Source of the DNA: a bacterium UBP11_UBA4055
GTDB taxonomy: Bacteria; UBA4055
NCBI GenBank assembly: GCA_002382735.1
Contig: DFZN01000035.1
Coordinates: 1-6,889, forward strand
DNA length: 6,889 nt
Direction of reading: 5' to 3'
The notes beneath the pieces are model-generated. The model had not been told where the DNA came from, did not search any database, and was given only the letters and a program-made list of their open reading frames with translations. A program made the translations under genes and the position numbers. Positions 6,358 through 6,889 of the stretch are shown here, piece after piece. The stretch's first letter is position 1; each line of letters opens with the position of its first letter.

Positions 6358-6393
6358 TTTTATTATTTAATTTTCGACTTGGGTAAGGGGAAT

Positions 6394-6774
6394 CTACAAT
6401 TCCTGCAAATCGTTCAGAAGGTCGTTCGTAGCGGTCTCGCAGGTTTTCTTTAGTATTTCCTCATACCTTGAATTGAATTTTTCGAAAGCGTCGATAAGCT
6501 TATGCCCTTTTTCTGTAAGCACTGTATTGCCTTTATTGGCACCACCCCTGTGCGTTTCGATTATCCTGAAACCCAGAAGCGATTCAATTGTCTTGAGCTT
6601 ATCCCAGCTTTTTCGGTAATGGAAACCGGCATCTCTGATTGCATTATTAAGAGTTCCTTTATCCTTGATTGCCTGCAGAAGTCTCATCTGCCCATAACCT
6701 AAAATCCCCTTTTTCTCTTCGGTCTCTATCCATACCTTGAAATTGAACCTGAGTCTGTCTTTCCGGCTTTCCAT
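6394..6774 (-). CDS. ModE-type winged-helix DNA-binding regulator upstream of fdhA
   Basis: This 126-residue protein matches only the DNA-binding domain of ModE. It has the segment FKVWIETEEKKGILGYGQ near 12-29, a helix-turn-helix at about 38-69 with FHYRKSWDKLKTIES as recognition helix (Trp57 as in ModE KSAWD), and a Gly-rich wing, HRGGANKGNTVLT at about 75-87, very like the ModE wing. A C-terminal amphipathic helix follows. No MOP molybdate-binding domain is present. The ATG start has AAGGAGG (6786-6780) 5 nt upstream. It is co-oriented with fdhA, 158 bp away, with the fdhA promoter between, and is the paralogue of the regulator at 1764-2141. It is closer to classical ModE than that paralogue and is the better candidate for binding the two palindromes (inference). 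Confidence 0.85.
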   Translation of the reverse strand: MESRKDRLRFNFKVWIETEEKKGILGYGQMRLLQAIKDKGTLNNAIRDAGFHYRKSWDKLKTIESLLGFRIIETHRGGANKGNTVLTEKGHKLIDAFEKFNSRYEEILKKTCETATNDLLNDLQEL

Positions 6775-6889
6775 TGCTCCCTCCTTCGAAATAAAGCGTT
6801 CAGAAAACTACTGTGTTAAAGTTCGCGTAAATATTAAAATTAGCGCTTCTTGCAAACCCGACAAGCGTAATTCCGGATTCTGATGCCGC
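6775..6889. other. Upstream region of the ModE-like regulator, no gene seen
   Basis: These 115 bases hold the strong ribosome binding site and AT-rich DNA that probably carries the regulator's promoter, but no clear -35/-10 pair stands out. An imperfect dyad at 6842-6869 has CG steps at the same positions as the two 28-bp operators. No coding sequence is supported. Confidence 0.4.

Overview
The window looks like chromosomal DNA from an anaerobic, selenium-using bacterium, most likely a Clostridia-type Firmicute. Supporting signs are strong AGGAGG-type ribosome binding sites, GTG and TTG starts beside ATG, AT-rich intergenic DNA with sigma-70/SigA-like promoters, and a selenocysteine-containing formate dehydrogenase of the NuoG-fused type. 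The species cannot be named from the sequence. No mobile element, CRISPR array, tRNA or rRNA was seen.

All recognised genes lie on the minus strand, so the transcription order runs from high to low coordinates. (1) 6774-6394 is a small ModE-type winged-helix regulator. (2) 6235-3557 is fdhA, an 892-residue formate dehydrogenase catalytic subunit. An in-frame UGA at 5188-5186 sits exactly where this family carries selenocysteine and is followed by a good bacterial SECIS hairpin, so a standard translation wrongly cuts the gene in two. (3) A Rho-independent terminator lies at 3544-3511. (4) A compact cassette follows: a DUF4213/DUF364 protein (3486-2740), an FmdE-family protein with a C-terminal zinc finger (2724-2125), and a second ModE-type regulator (2141-1764) whose start overlaps the FmdE gene. 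(5) 1648-17 is L-glutamate gamma-semialdehyde (1-pyrroline-5-carboxylate) dehydrogenase.

The most interesting signal is regulatory. The promoters of fdhA and of the P5C dehydrogenase gene share the same architecture. Each has a conserved block running into the -35 box, a 17-bp spacer, a -10 box, and then 5-6 bp later a 28-bp palindrome of the form CGAATTG-N10-CAATTCG over the predicted transcription start. No other copy was found in the window. Two ModE-like DNA-binding proteins without a molybdate-binding domain are encoded here and are the obvious candidate readers.

The working model (inference) is a small regulon that couples a Mo/W-selenium formate dehydrogenase to proline/glutamate semialdehyde oxidation. 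It would be controlled by single-domain ModE-like repressors, with the DUF364 and FmdE proteins handling or sensing the metal or its cofactor. The individual families are known; the combination and the shared operator are what deserve follow-up.
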